DNA of 64,000 nucleotides, taken from the NCBI RefSeq assembly GCF_900215725.1, contig NZ_LT962469.1, positions 463,560-527,559 on the forward strand. The letters are read 5' to 3'. The translations under genes were made by a program, and so were the position numbers. This DNA is from Ezakiella peruensis (GTDB lineage: Bacteria; Bacillota; Clostridia; Tissierellales; Peptoniphilaceae). The notes beneath the pieces were generated by a model that was not told where the DNA came from, did not search any database, and was given only the letters and a program-made list of their open reading frames with translations. The first letter of the stretch is position 1, and every line of letters starts with the position of its first letter. Below are positions 23,243 to 32,887 of the stretch, piece by piece.

Positions 23243-24642
23243 TGAGAAATTTAACAGAAACTTTAGATTTAATTAATTCAGGAAAGCTATCTCCAGAAGA
23301 GCATTTATCAGAGGTCCTGGAAAATATAAAAGAAGATGAAAATATAAATTCTTTTATCAGCTTGGGACTAGAAGCCGCTAAGGAAATGGCAAAAAATTCT
23401 AAGACTGGCCCACTAAGGGGTGCTGTAGTTGGCATCAAGGATAACGTAAATGTGAAGGGCATGAAGACAACTTGTGCTTCAAAGATTTTAAAAGATTTTG
23501 AAAGCGTTTTTGATGCTGATGTGACCAAGAGCATCAGAAATTCAGGGGCAACTATACTGGGCAAATTAAATATGGACGAGTTTGCCATGGGTTCTTCCAA
23601 CGAGAGCTCATACTTTGGCCCAGTTAAAAATCCTTTGGATAATTCACTTGTGCCAGGGGGCAGCTCAGGCGGTTCTGCTGCTGCAGTTGCCATGGGCTTT
23701 GTGGACGTGGCTATTGGTACTGATACTGGCGGCAGTATTAGGCAGCCTGCTAGTTTTTGCTCAGTTGTTGGTATTAAACCGACTTATGGGGCAGTGTCCA
23801 GGTACGGTGTTCAAAGCCTGGCAAATACCTTTGATACTGTAGGCACACTTGGCCGTTCAGTTGAGGACGCTTATTTGTTCCTACAAAATATTGCCTGTGA
23901 CACACAAAATGATATGACCAAGATTAAGGTTGATTTGCCAGACTTATACAAAAGTCATGACCAGGCTATAGAAAATTTGAAGGGCAAGAAGATTGCCATC
24001 TTTAAAAACTTTGATGACTTTGATTTTGAAGACGGCGTAAGAGATGCTTATGACAAATCCATTAAAGCCCTCCAAGATGCAGGGGCAATTATTGTGGAAG
24101 ATGAGTTTAAGTATTTAGACTTTGCCGTTGCCGCTTATTATACCCTTGTGGCCGCTGAATGTTCAAGCAATATTTCCAGATTTGATGGGATTAGGTATTC
24201 AGGCATAGATTATACTGGAAGTATTGAAGATTACATGACCAAGGTTAGGTCAGAGGGCTTAAATGAAAGTGTAAAGCGCAGGGTTTTACTTGGCATGTAT
24301 ATTTTGTCCAGCAAAAATAAAGACCAAATTTATGGCAAGGCTTTGAAAATCAGACAAGCCATTAGAAATGATTACGACAGGATTTTTAAAAATGCTGACG
24401 TAATTTTAACTCCTACTGTCAACGAACTTGCCTTTAAACTTGGCAGCAAGACCACAGATCCAAAGAAGATGATGGAAGGCGACATACTTTCAGTTTCTCC
24501 AAATATGGCAGGACTTCCTGCAATTTCTGTTCCATCAACAAGCGAAAGAAAGATAAATGCTGGTATGCACTTTATTGGAAATAAAAAAGATGATGCAAAT
24601 TTGGCAAGGATTGCCATGGCATACGAAGGGTTGGTGAAATAA
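23242..24642 (+). CDS. gatA: Aspartyl/glutamyl-tRNA amidotransferase subunit A
   Basis: GatA is the glutaminase that supplies ammonia for converting Glu-tRNA(Gln) and Asp-tRNA(Asn). It belongs to the amidase signature family with a Ser-cisSer-Lys triad: the Lys in VGIKDNV, the cis-Ser in PGGSSGGSAAAVA, and the nucleophile in GTDTGGSIRQPASF. It has 466 residues, slightly shorter than the usual 485. It overlaps gatC and gatB by one base each. Its presence suggests the organism lacks GlnRS and/or AsnRS activity. Confidence 0.96.
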
Positions 24643-26060
24643 TGAAAACTTTAATTGGATTAGAACTCCACGTTGAATTAAAAACTCAAAGAAAGATGTT
24701 TTGCAAGTGCAAGTCAGCTTTTGGCGATGAACCAAATACAAATGTTTGCCCAGTTTGCCTTGGTATGCCGGGCGCCCTTCCTGTTATAAACGAATTTGCT
24801 ATTGAACAGGCCATTAGAGCTGGCCTTGGCTTAAATTCTGAGATTGCAAAGGTCATCAAAATGGATAGGAAAAATTATTTTTATCCAGACTTGGTCAAGG
24901 GTTATCAAATCTCCCAAGAGGATACGCCGATTTGTGCTGGCGGCTATGTAGAAATCGAGGTCGATGGCAATAAAAAACGCATACACCTGGAAAGGGCTCA
25001 TATAGAAGAGGACACTGGCAAGGCCAATCACATGGGAGACATTACACTTATGGACTACAACAGGGCAGGCCTTCCACTAATAGAAATTGTTACCAAACCA
25101 GAAATCGAAAGTGGTAAGGAAGCCAGAGCCTTCATAGAAGAACTCAGAGATATATTAACAGAGCTCGGCGTTTCAGACTGCAAGATGGAAGAAGGGTCTA
25201 TGCGTGTTGACTGCAACTTTAATATTGTCGATGGCGATTTTAAAACCGCTATAACAGAGGTAAAAAATATAGGCTCAACTAGCGGCGTTGAGATGGCCAT
25301 GAACTACGAATTCAATCGCCACAAGGATTTGCTTGCCAAGGGCGAAAAGGGCATCAGAGAAACTAGGCGTTGGGACGAAGAAAAGCAAGAGACTGTTGTC
25401 ATGCGTGTAAAATCTGAATCCAACGACTACAGGTTCCAGTTTGATGGCGACATTCCAATTTTACCTGTTGAAGAAGAGCTTATAAAAAACATCAAAGATA
25501 ATTTACCAGAATTAAAATCTGAACGCAAGGAAAGATTAATCAAGTCCTATGACTTAAGCGATTACGACGCTGGCATAATTTCAAATGATAAAAACTTGTC
25601 AGAATATTTTGAATCCATTTCCAAAGAAGTGGGCGATGTAAAGCTTGTTGTAAATTGGATTATGAACGAATTCTTAAGAAGAATCAATGATTTGGAAACC
25701 ACAATTGATGACTTGAAGTTTGAAAAAGCTGACTTTGTAAATCTATTAAAATTGGTAAAAGAAAATAAAATCAACAACAACTCTGCAAAAAAAGTTTTCA
25801 GAGAAATGTTTGAAGATGGGACCAGTTCAGAAGAAATCATCAAGAGGGACAACCTTCTCCAAGTTAGCGATGATGGTGCTATTGAAAAGTGGGTTGCAGA
25901 CGTTATGGAAGCAAATCCAGAGTCAATTACAGACTATCACAATGGCAAGGACAGGGCCCTGGGCTTCTTGGTAGGTCAGGTTATGAAGGCCTCCAGGGGT
26001 AAGGCTGATCCAGTTCTGGTTAACAAGATGATTTTAGATAAATTAAATGAAATGAAATAG
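24642..26060 (+). CDS. gatB: Aspartyl/glutamyl-tRNA amidotransferase subunit B
   Basis: GatB binds the mischarged tRNA, activates it with ATP and amidates it. It has 472 residues. The N-terminal cradle domain starts GLELHVELKTQRKMFCKC and contains the zinc-binding cysteines (CKCKSAFGDEPNT, then CPVCLGMPG). The segment VDCNFNI and the helical YqeY-like tail (residues about 325-472) are present. It ends the five-gene pcrA operon, with a terminator six bases after the stop. Confidence 0.96.
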   Translation: MKTLIGLELHVELKTQRKMFCKCKSAFGDEPNTNVCPVCLGMPGALPVINEFAIEQAIRAGLGLNSEIAKVIKMDRKNYFYPDLVKGYQISQEDTPICAGGYVEIEVDGNKKRIHLERAHIEEDTGKANHMGDITLMDYNRAGLPLIEIVTKPEIESGKEARAFIEELRDILTELGVSDCKMEEGSMRVDCNFNIVDGDFKTAITEVKNIGSTSGVEMAMNYEFNRHKDLLAKGEKGIRETRRWDEEKQETVVMRVKSESNDYRFQFDGDIPILPVEEELIKNIKDNLPELKSERKERLIKSYDLSDYDAGIISNDKNLSEYFESISKEVGDVKLVVNWIMNEFLRRINDLETTIDDLKFEKADFVNLLKLVKENKINNNSAKKVFREMFEDGTSSEEIIKRDNLLQVSDDGAIEKWVADVMEANPESITDYHNGKDRALGFLVGQVMKASRGKADPVLVNKMILDKLNEMK

Positions 26061-26065
26061 CATAT

Positions 26066-26100
26066 AACCATGTAAGGAAATTTTCTTGCATGGTTTTTAT
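26066..26100 (+). terminator. Intrinsic terminator after gatB
   Basis: AACCATGTAAG pairs with CTTGCATGGTT (one G-T) around GAAATTTT, followed by TTTTTATTT. Confidence 0.9.
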
Positions 26101-26139
26101 TTACAAAAAATTAAATTATCCCTGTAATATGAACTTAAT

Positions 26140-26168
26140 TTGCAATTTAACTTAGAATAATGTAAAAT
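26140..26168 (+). promoter_or_regulatory. Promoter of the amidase-rdgB operon
   Basis: TTGCAA (26140-26145) and TAAAAT (26163-26168) are separated by 17 bases, 19 bases before the ATG. Confidence 0.72.
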
Positions 26169-26186
26169 TTAATACATGGAGGCACT

Positions 26187-28307
26187 ATGATTAGGAAATT
26201 TTTTAAGTATTTTATATTTTTAATTTTAACATTTTCTTTATGCATGCAAATCGATGCGGCAAAGTTAAATATAGATGGACAAGATAGGGAAGTATTAAAT
26301 GTAAACATTAGTATAAATGGCCAAGCTGCCAACAATAATTTGCCTGTTTTTGTTGTCAATGAAAGGACCTATGTGCCTGTTAGATTTGTAAGTGAAAGTC
26401 TGGGCTACAAGGTTATATGGCTCCAAAATACTTTTACAGTTGAGATCAGGGGAGCGGATAAAAAGATGTGGTTTCCTGTTGGCAAGGCCCAAGTTAATTT
26501 GGGCGCTGGCCTAATCAATACTCCTGATGGGGTTAAGGCGTCTATTGTTCGCTTGCCAGGGTACACAGATGGTTTTACTTATGTGCCGGTCAGATTTATT
26601 GCTGAATATATGGGTCAAAAAATTGACTGGGACCAAGCGACCATGACTGTAAAGATTGGTCAAGGCAATGCTGTGAAAAATCCAGACCTTCTTGCAGAGG
26701 ACGAAAAGCCTGAAGTGGATGACAATAAGGTTAATCCAAAAGACAATTTAAATGAAGATAATAAAAATGAGGATAATACTAAGCCCGCTAACAATGCTTG
26801 GGTAAATCTCATTAATGTTCAGACCAGTGGCGAAGAAGAATCCACTCCGAAGATGTATTTTAATTTTGATGGCAAGATGGACTACAAGGTTATTTCTAAC
26901 AACGGCTCTAAAATTATATTTATCCCAAACGCCCAAGCTGATTATAGATTTTTAGGTAGTTTTAGGTCTGCTCTAAAAAATTCGCCATCATATAATATTA
27001 GTCAAAAGCCAGATGGCATAGAAATTGAATTTGTAAAAGCCCAAGATGGGATTAATCTTTATATGGAGGATGGAAATAAAACTTTGGCTGTAATCGATGC
27101 TCATTTGTTTAAAGGCTTACAAGTTGCTGATCACAATGGCAATAGGGCCTATGTTTTAAAGGGCATGGGAAAGCAGCAGTATAGAAAGTTTGAATTTGAA
27201 AATCCAAAGAGAGTTGCACTGGACTTCCTTGACTCTGAACTTGAGGGTACAAATTACGTAGAGTTTCAAGAAGCTATTGGATTTATATCTAGCGTTAGGA
27301 TGAGTCAGTTTGTCCCTGACAAAAACTATGATCCAAATGACAAGATTTTGCGTGTGGTCTTTGATATAGAAGATGGAATTAAGTATCCAGACTTAAAAAT
27401 AGAAACTGTAGGCGATGACCTCTATGTTTATCCAGTAGAATCTCTCTATAATTATTTTAAGTTTAGAAACAGCGGCACACAGAGGTTTATTACCATAAAG
27501 AATTATGATAAGCCGATTGATTTTACCTATGATGAAGTGGCCAACAAGATAACAGCAAGGATCGATAGGGATATTCCAGATGGAATTGTAAAATACAACG
27601 ACTCTCTTGTTAGAGACTTAGTTGTTGAAAATAATATTATTACCATTAACTTGGTTCGTAATGTTCAAGTGGAAAGTTCGCTTGACCAAGACGGCAGCTC
27701 TATTAAGATTACCAGGGTAAAGACGGGTAAAAACTCAGACTATTTGATTTTGATTGACCCCGGCCATGGAGGAACTGATCCGGGCGCCAGCAATTTTGCA
27801 AAGACATATTGGGAAAAAGATTGCATCTTACCAGTACAAAGATCTTTGGAAAAAAGACTCCTGGATTTAGGCTATGTTGTTAAAAAGACAAACGACACAG
27901 TGGATTCATACATTGGTATTCACGATAGGGCCAAGATGGCCAACGAATTGATGCCAGATATATTTGTATCCATTCACGCCAATGCATCTGATTACGCTAA
28001 GCCTAATGGCATGGAAGTTTTATACGCATCTGAAGATAAAAATCCTAACAAGGAAAAAGGTCAGGCCAGGATTGCGCAGATATTTAATGATGAAGTAGCC
28101 AAGGCCACAGGACTTAATTCTCGCGGCATCAAAAATAGGCCAGAGATTGTCGTTGTGGGCAAGTCAAATGTCTCGGCTGTTTTACTTGAAATGGCATTTT
28201 TAACTAACGAAAGAGATCTGGCACTTTTAAAAGATCCAGCCTTTTTAGAAAGAGTTGTCGACGGACTTGTGTCGGCTATAGAAGTTTATTTGACGGAGTT
28301 TAGATAA
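26187..28307 (+). CDS. Secreted N-acetylmuramoyl-L-alanine amidase (Amidase_3) with stalk domains
   Basis: This exported zinc amidase cuts the amide bond between MurNAc and the stem peptide. Its 706 residues begin with a signal peptide (1-24, FFKYFIFLILTFSLCMQIDA). Next is a copper-amine-oxidase-type stalk domain (about 28-155) with two repeats of the form TYVPVRFVSE/TYVPVRFIAE, then an Asp/Asn/Lys-rich linker (about 165-200), beta-rich AMIN-like regions (about 205-515), and the catalytic domain from about 520. Zinc ligands and catalytic residues are H527 in DPGHGG, H597 in SIHANA and E668 in LLEMAFLTN; a Glu in YWEKD fits the second zinc ligand. It overlaps rdgB by one base. Confidence 0.92.
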   Translation: MIRKFFKYFIFLILTFSLCMQIDAAKLNIDGQDREVLNVNISINGQAANNNLPVFVVNERTYVPVRFVSESLGYKVIWLQNTFTVEIRGADKKMWFPVGKAQVNLGAGLINTPDGVKASIVRLPGYTDGFTYVPVRFIAEYMGQKIDWDQATMTVKIGQGNAVKNPDLLAEDEKPEVDDNKVNPKDNLNEDNKNEDNTKPANNAWVNLINVQTSGEEESTPKMYFNFDGKMDYKVISNNGSKIIFIPNAQADYRFLGSFRSALKNSPSYNISQKPDGIEIEFVKAQDGINLYMEDGNKTLAVIDAHLFKGLQVADHNGNRAYVLKGMGKQQYRKFEFENPKRVALDFLDSELEGTNYVEFQEAIGFISSVRMSQFVPDKNYDPNDKILRVVFDIEDGIKYPDLKIETVGDDLYVYPVESLYNYFKFRNSGTQRFITIKNYDKPIDFTYDEVANKITARIDRDIPDGIVKYNDSLVRDLVVENNIITINLVRNVQVESSLDQDGSSIKITRVKTGKNSDYLILIDPGHGGTDPGASNFAKTYWEKDCILPVQRSLEKRLLDLGYVVKKTNDTVDSYIGIHDRAKMANELMPDIFVSIHANASDYAKPNGMEVLYASEDKNPNKEKGQARIAQIFNDEVAKATGLNSRGIKNRPEIVVVGKSNVSAVLLEMAFLTNERDLALLKDPAFLERVVDGLVSAIEVYLTEFR

Positions 28308-28882
28308 TGATAGTAGTAGCAAGTGGAAATGCCCACAAGATTCAAGAAATAAAAGAAATATTAAGCGATTGGCAAGTAATTTCTTACAAGGAAGCTCACC
28401 CAGACCATGAGTCACCAGTCGAAGATGGCCATACTCTTGAGGCCAACGCTTTTATAAAGGCAAATGACATAAAGGCCTTGTACGATTGCATGGTTCTTGC
28501 TGATGACTCTGGTCTTTTTTGTCAAGCTCTAGCTGGAGATCCTGGAGTTCACTCTGCCAGATATGCAGGCGAGCCTTGCAATGATAAAAATAACAATGAT
28601 CTCTTGATAAAAAACCTTCAAGGCAAGGATAGGACGGCTGAATTTAGGTCGACTATTTGTTTGATTGAAGAAGATGGCAAGGCATCTTATTTTACTGGAA
28701 TTTGCAAGGGACAGATAATAGACGAGCCAAGGGGCGACGGAGGCTTCGGCTATGATCCATATTTTTTACCTGATGGAGAGACCAAGACCTTTGCTCAGAT
28801 GTCTGCAGGAGAAAAGAATAAAATTTCTCACAGGCGGAGGGCACTGGAGCAATTAAAAGAATATTTAAAAGATAAAAAATAA
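28307..28882 (+). CDS. rdgB: dITP/XTP pyrophosphatase (RdgB/HAM1)
   Basis: The enzyme removes non-canonical purine nucleotides (ITP, dITP, XTP) to protect DNA and RNA. The 191-residue length is typical. Motifs are the N-terminal ASGNAHKIQEIKEIL, the catalytic ADDSGLFCQAL, the substrate loop GVHSARYAG, the Mg/purine-binding GDGGFGYDPYF and the final SHRRRALEQL. The start overlaps the amidase stop (TAATG). Confidence 0.96.
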   Translation: MIVVASGNAHKIQEIKEILSDWQVISYKEAHPDHESPVEDGHTLEANAFIKANDIKALYDCMVLADDSGLFCQALAGDPGVHSARYAGEPCNDKNNNDLLIKNLQGKDRTAEFRSTICLIEEDGKASYFTGICKGQIIDEPRGDGGFGYDPYFLPDGETKTFAQMSAGEKNKISHRRRALEQLKEYLKDKK

Positions 28883-28887
28883 AATTT

Positions 28888-28931
28888 AACCACGACATCC
28901 AGTAGTGATATGATGGAGGCCGTGGTTTTTA
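28888..28931 (+). terminator. Probable terminator after rdgB
   Basis: AACCACG (28888-28894) pairs with CGTGGTT (28921-28927), followed by TTTT. The 26-base interior can form a smaller CATC/GATG stem. The long loop makes it weaker than the others. The following 150 bases to the next promoter are AT-rich, and I see nothing else in them. Confidence 0.6.
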
Positions 28932-29082
28932 ATTGCAATGAAAATCTGTAAGTCGAATACAAATTAAGAAGCCTGCAAGCTTGAAGGAGATATTTTGATT
29001 GACTTTGTACATACAAGAAATAAAGGTGCATAATTATTTTTAAAATTTAAAAATATTTTTACATAAATTTATAAAAAACCTA

Positions 29083-29124
29083 TTGACAAACATATAAATA
29101 TGGTGTACTATGTAACTAGTTCAC
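29083..29124 (+). promoter_or_regulatory. Promoter and YtrA-type operator of the double ABC operon
   Basis: TTGACA (29083-29088), 17 bases, then TACTAT (29106-29111). Overlapping the -10 is an inverted repeat GTGTACTA - six bases - TAGTTCAC (29103-29124), with seven of eight positions symmetric. This type of operator is bound by YtrA-subfamily GntR repressors, and such a repressor is the third gene of the operon. Autorepression, released by a cell-envelope signal, is the likely mode; the ligand is unknown. Confidence 0.82.
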
Positions 29125-29151
29125 TAGGGACGACATGAAAGGAGGATCTTG

Positions 29152-30039
29152 ATGGATATAATTAATACAAAAAATTTAACCATGAAGTTTAAAGACTTTT
29201 ACGCGGTCAAAGATGTATCGATCGATGTTAAGAGCAATCAAATTTATGGTTTAGTAGGAAAGAATGGAGCTGGCAAGACAACTCTTATGAAGTGCTTGCT
29301 GGGTTTACTGCCAGGTTCAAACGGAGAAATTAAAATGTTTGAGACTGATAATCTTGCTGATGGCAGGAGAAGGACAGGAGCCTTGATTGAAGAACCTGGA
29401 TTTTTCAAAAACTTAACGGGTTATCAAAATCTTATGTATTTTTCTAAGGCCTTTGGCATTAACGATTCAGCCGAAGTCCTTAAGCTCTTGCAACTCTTAA
29501 AATTATCCGAAGCCAAGGATAAAAAATATAAAAATTATTCACTTGGTATGAAGCAACGCTTGGGAATCGCCTTAGCCTTGATTGGTGATCCAGATTTACT
29601 CGTTTTGGATGAGCCAATAAACGGCATCGACCCAGAGGGCATTGTAGAGATGAGAAACTTATTTAAGAGTTTGGTTTACGACCAAGGCAAGACTATTATA
29701 ATTAGCTCTCATATCTTGAGTGAAGTTGAAAACCTATGCGACAATATTGCCATTATAGAAAAGGGCCAAGTTATTGACGTTATAGAAAATCACTCAGCAA
29801 AAAATCAAATGACAAAATATGTCACAAGCCTATCAACAGATAATAATGAAAAGGCCAAGGAAATTTTGAAAAAAGAAAATATTTCTTTTAAAGAGGATAA
29901 AGGCCTTATTATAGAAAGTGATATAAAAACTTCTAGGCTTTTAAAACTCATGACTGAAAACCAAATCGAAATCATCGAGTTTGCCCGCAAGAAAGAGTCT
30001 TTGGAAGAATATTATCTTGAAAGATTGGAGGAAAAGTAA
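29152..30039 (+). CDS. ABC exporter ATPase (bacitracin/lantibiotic-resistance type)
   Basis: This 295-residue single-domain ATPase resembles the BcrA/LanF group, which exports or displaces envelope-active peptides. Walker A is VGKNGAGKTT (about 36-45), the signature is YSLGMKQRLGIALAL, Walker B is LLVLDEPINGID, and the switch histidine is in ISSHILSEVE. The ATG at 29152 lies seven bases after AAAGGAGG; TTG 29149 is possible. The following gene encodes its membrane partner. A role in antimicrobial-peptide resistance is inferred from the family and from YtrA-type control. Confidence 0.9.
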   Translation: MDIINTKNLTMKFKDFYAVKDVSIDVKSNQIYGLVGKNGAGKTTLMKCLLGLLPGSNGEIKMFETDNLADGRRRTGALIEEPGFFKNLTGYQNLMYFSKAFGINDSAEVLKLLQLLKLSEAKDKKYKNYSLGMKQRLGIALALIGDPDLLVLDEPINGIDPEGIVEMRNLFKSLVYDQGKTIIISSHILSEVENLCDNIAIIEKGQVIDVIENHSAKNQMTKYVTSLSTDNNEKAKEILKKENISFKEDKGLIIESDIKTSRLLKLMTENQIEIIEFARKKESLEEYYLERLEEK

Positions 30040-30791
30040 TGTTTGATTATATAAAAGCAGAGGTCTACAGGACCAGAAAAACTTCTAACAATTGGATAAT
30101 GTGGGTGCTTGGAATATTAGCTATAGGTTTGACAGTAATTTCTATGAAATCTTTTGACGATGTTCCATATAGGGATAATTTTTATTTTGGTATTGCACAA
30201 ATGCTAAGTCAAATGGCTGTCTTTATATCAATATTAATTATGGGAGCAAGCTTTAAAAAAGATTTCGAAGAAAAAAATTATGTTCAAAAAGGCTATAATA
30301 GATCAAATATTATATGGGGAGACCTGGCTGTAGCAACTCTTTCTAGAATAGTTAAGGCTGTAGGCTTAACTATTCTAGTCTACTTATCATCACTATTATT
30401 TAAGGCTGACCCAGTAAATCCCCACATGGATTTAAATGATATGCTCCTAGCTGTATTTTGCATAACCCTTGCAGTTTTTGCAATGAATTGTGGGACTTAT
30501 ATGATTTATAATGTATCTGGCAAATCTGGTGTTGCAAGTATGCTATCCTTTTTACTATATCTATTAATACCACAAATAATGTCTGCCTTTATGGAATACG
30601 ATACATTTTTGGGTAAGCTTTGCAAGCATGTTTATAATTTAACGCCGATGAATAATTTCTTTAATCTATCAAGATATTTTGAAAACGATGGATTTGAAAT
30701 GAACTGGAAGTATTTTATAGCCATGCTCGTAATAAACTTTATTGTATTTAATGCAATAAGTTTAATTAGCAAAAAAAGGAAGAGATATTAA
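30039..30791 (+). CDS. ABC exporter membrane subunit (BcrB/LanE-like)
   Basis: This 250-residue protein has about six hydrophobic segments (near 20-36, 58-76, 106-124, 140-160, 168-186 and 225-243) and a basic C-terminus KKRKRY. The sequence itself is poorly conserved, so I rely on topology and on its place between the ATPase and the regulator, overlapping each by one base. It should form the membrane half of the exporter. Confidence 0.82.
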   Translation: MFDYIKAEVYRTRKTSNNWIMWVLGILAIGLTVISMKSFDDVPYRDNFYFGIAQMLSQMAVFISILIMGASFKKDFEEKNYVQKGYNRSNIIWGDLAVATLSRIVKAVGLTILVYLSSLLFKADPVNPHMDLNDMLLAVFCITLAVFAMNCGTYMIYNVSGKSGVASMLSFLLYLLIPQIMSAFMEYDTFLGKLCKHVYNLTPMNNFFNLSRYFENDGFEMNWKYFIAMLVINFIVFNAISLISKKRKRY

Positions 30792-31165
30792 TGGATTTTA
30801 CAGATAGAATTCCTATCTATGTTCAAGTCCAAGACGCTATAATAAAAAAAATAATCCTTGGCGATTATAAGCCTGGAGACAAGATTCCTTCGATTAAAGA
30901 TCTGGCAAAGGACTTTAAAATAAATGCAAATACGGTAAGTAAGTCGCTTACAGACCTTGAAGCCCAAGGAATTCTGGAGACCAGGCGGGGCATGGGGACA
31001 TATATAGTAGAAGATAAAGAAATGATAGATGAAACTGTGGACAAGTATATAGGGTCTAGGGTTTCAGATATTATAAGAGAGTTTGAAATGCTTGGCATAA
31101 GCAAGCAAAGATTAATTGAACTAGTTAAGGAGAAGACAGATGACGACAATTCTAAGAACGACTAA
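30791..31165 (+). CDS. GntR-family transcriptional regulator, YtrA subfamily
   Basis: This short regulator of 124 residues has an N-terminal winged helix: IPIYVQVQDAIIKKII, then GDKIPSIKDLAKDFKINANTVSKSLTDLEAQGIL and the wing ETRRGMGTYIV. A C-terminal helical tail of about 50 residues follows, the hallmark of the YtrA subgroup, which lacks the large ligand domain of other GntR proteins. It almost certainly represses its own operon through the inverted repeat at 29103-29124. Its 3' end overlaps the next ATPase gene by 26 bases in another frame. Confidence 0.93.
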   Translation: MDFTDRIPIYVQVQDAIIKKIILGDYKPGDKIPSIKDLAKDFKINANTVSKSLTDLEAQGILETRRGMGTYIVEDKEMIDETVDKYIGSRVSDIIREFEMLGISKQRLIELVKEKTDDDNSKND

Positions 31166-31844
31166 TCTTACAAAAAAATATGGATCAAAGACCGCCTTGG
31201 ACAATTTGACATTGGAATTACAAAAAGGTGAGGTCCTTGGAGTTCTTGGACCAAATGGTAGCGGCAAAACCACTTTTTTAAAGATTGTAGCAGGTATGCA
31301 CAAGAAAACATCAGGGGAAATTACAATTTGTGGTGAAGAACCCGGCATAAAAACTAAGGGCATGGTTTCATATTTACCAGATAGAAACTTCCTATATAAG
31401 TGGATGAAGATAAGTAACGCTAGAGATTTTTACAGGGACTTCTTTCCAGATTTTAACGAGCAGAGCTTTGTAAAGATGATGGAGGTTATGAACCTGGATA
31501 TAAATCAAAAGATATCAAGCTTATCCAAGGGCATGCAAGAAAAATTAAATGTGGCCCTTTGCTTCTCACGCGAAGCCAAACTCTACGTACTTGACGAACC
31601 CATTGGTGGCGTTGACCCGCTTGCCAGAGATATGATTTTGGATTCTATCATAGATAGGGCATACGATAAAAAGACTATTATCATCACAACCCAACTCGTC
31701 AGAGATATAGAAAATATTTTTGACAGATGTGTATTCATTAGTGATGGAGCCACAATTTTATCAGGCAATGCCGAGGAAATTAGAAATGAAAGAGGCATGA
31801 GCATAGAAGAAACATTTAAAGAAATTTATAGGGGGCAAATATAA
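31140..31844 (+). CDS. Second ABC ATPase of the YtrA-type operon (YtrB-like)
   Basis: This 234-residue ATPase has Walker A LGPNGSGKTT (about 37-46), signature LSKGMQEKLNVALCF and Walker B LYVLDEPIGGVDP. The switch-loop histidine, normally in TTH, is replaced by Gln185 in ITTQLVRDIE, which could slow or alter hydrolysis. It starts inside gntR with a 26-base overlap, so its translation depends on that of the regulator. It pairs with the membrane protein that follows. The substrate is unknown. Confidence 0.9.
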   Translation: MTTILRTTNLTKKYGSKTALDNLTLELQKGEVLGVLGPNGSGKTTFLKIVAGMHKKTSGEITICGEEPGIKTKGMVSYLPDRNFLYKWMKISNARDFYRDFFPDFNEQSFVKMMEVMNLDINQKISSLSKGMQEKLNVALCFSREAKLYVLDEPIGGVDPLARDMILDSIIDRAYDKKTIIITTQLVRDIENIFDRCVFISDGATILSGNAEEIRNERGMSIEETFKEIYRGQI

Positions 31845-32623
31845 TGGTTAAATTTTTAAAATACGATTTTAAGGGCAGTTATAAAACCCTCTTGGGCTTT
31901 ATCTTAGGAGGCATAATAGGATCGACATTTATTCAAATATTTTTCTTCCAACAAAGCAATACTCTTAAAGCTTCTGGTATTGATATGCCTGTTGCACTAA
32001 AAGGAATAATAACAATTGCCAGCGCTCTCGTTATAGTATCAGTAGTAATAGGCTTTATAATTTACAGCGTAAGAATGTTTTCAAATGAGCTAAACGAGGA
32101 CAGGGGATATTTGACCTTCTCGGTTCCCCAAAGCATGTATAAAATGATTTTAAGTAAACTCTTTATCGTCTTTATATGGAGTATGCTGTCAATGCTTGTG
32201 GGATTTTATTACAACATGGCCTTATCTTATCTAACCTTTGATTCAACACAAAGTGCGGCAGTTTTGATGGAAACTTTATCTGGTTTTTCAGATATTATTA
32301 GGGATATTTTTCTGGCTGGACTTGAAGCAACTTTTACAATGAGCATTTGTTATTTTGCAATTTCCTTAAGCAAGGTAACTTTTAATAACAAAAAGCTAGG
32401 TCTATTGTGGATTCCAATTTTTATCTTACTATTAATAGCAGTAAATTATTTAAGATCCTTCTTAGCCAGCCCATACATCCTCAGACCTATTAGGCCAGTA
32501 GTAAATATCTTTGGAGTCTATTATGATTATAATATGTGGAAGGTAGTAATCTTTGATATTATTTGTGGAGCCTTATTTGTAACAGGTACAACATATATAC
32601 TGGACAAAAAGATTAATATCTAG
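31844..32623 (+). CDS. Membrane subunit of the second ABC system
   Basis: This 259-residue protein has about six membrane segments (near 17-38, 52-75, 107-130, 150-175, 187-206 and 230-250) and the cytoplasmic stretch FSNELNEDRGYLTFSVPQS, which is common in YtrC/ABC-2 type permeases linked to YtrA operons. It overlaps the ATPase by one base and is last in the operon, followed after 18 bases by a terminator. Confidence 0.82.
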   Translation: MVKFLKYDFKGSYKTLLGFILGGIIGSTFIQIFFFQQSNTLKASGIDMPVALKGIITIASALVIVSVVIGFIIYSVRMFSNELNEDRGYLTFSVPQSMYKMILSKLFIVFIWSMLSMLVGFYYNMALSYLTFDSTQSAAVLMETLSGFSDIIRDIFLAGLEATFTMSICYFAISLSKVTFNNKKLGLLWIPIFILLLIAVNYLRSFLASPYILRPIRPVVNIFGVYYDYNMWKVVIFDIICGALFVTGTTYILDKKINI

Positions 32624-32641
32624 ATATCCTAATAAATGAAG

Positions 32642-32670
32642 CGAGTCGTATAAAAAACGACTCGTTTTTT
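32642..32670 (+). terminator. Intrinsic terminator of the YtrA-type operon
   Basis: CGAGTCGT pairs perfectly with ACGACTCG around ATAAAAA, followed by six T. Confidence 0.95.
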
Positions 32671-32797
32671 ATATATAAATCAAATTTTTTAAATAAATTC
32701 GAAAAAAATATTTTTTGGGAAAAGGCATAATTCCAACACTTATCCATAAATAGTTAACAAAACAGTAAAGAACATACGATTTTCGCACAAAATACCC

Positions 32798-32826
32798 TTT
32801 ACAAAATAATTACAATGTGTTATTAT
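32798..32826 (+). promoter_or_regulatory. Promoter of the opp operon
   Basis: TTTACA (32798-32803), a 17-base spacer, then TATTAT (32821-32826) with an upstream TGTG. The leader is about 55 bases. The region from 32671 to 32797 is AT-rich with no further recognisable site. Confidence 0.82.
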
Positions 32827-32887
32827 ATATACATCATATCTAAGAGATATGAATTATTGGTAAAACCACAAAACAAAGGAGGATTTT

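Noticed and set aside
28883-29082. Small gene or RNA between rdgB and the ABC operon
   Set aside because: No frame with a ribosome-binding site and no stable structure apart from the probable terminator.
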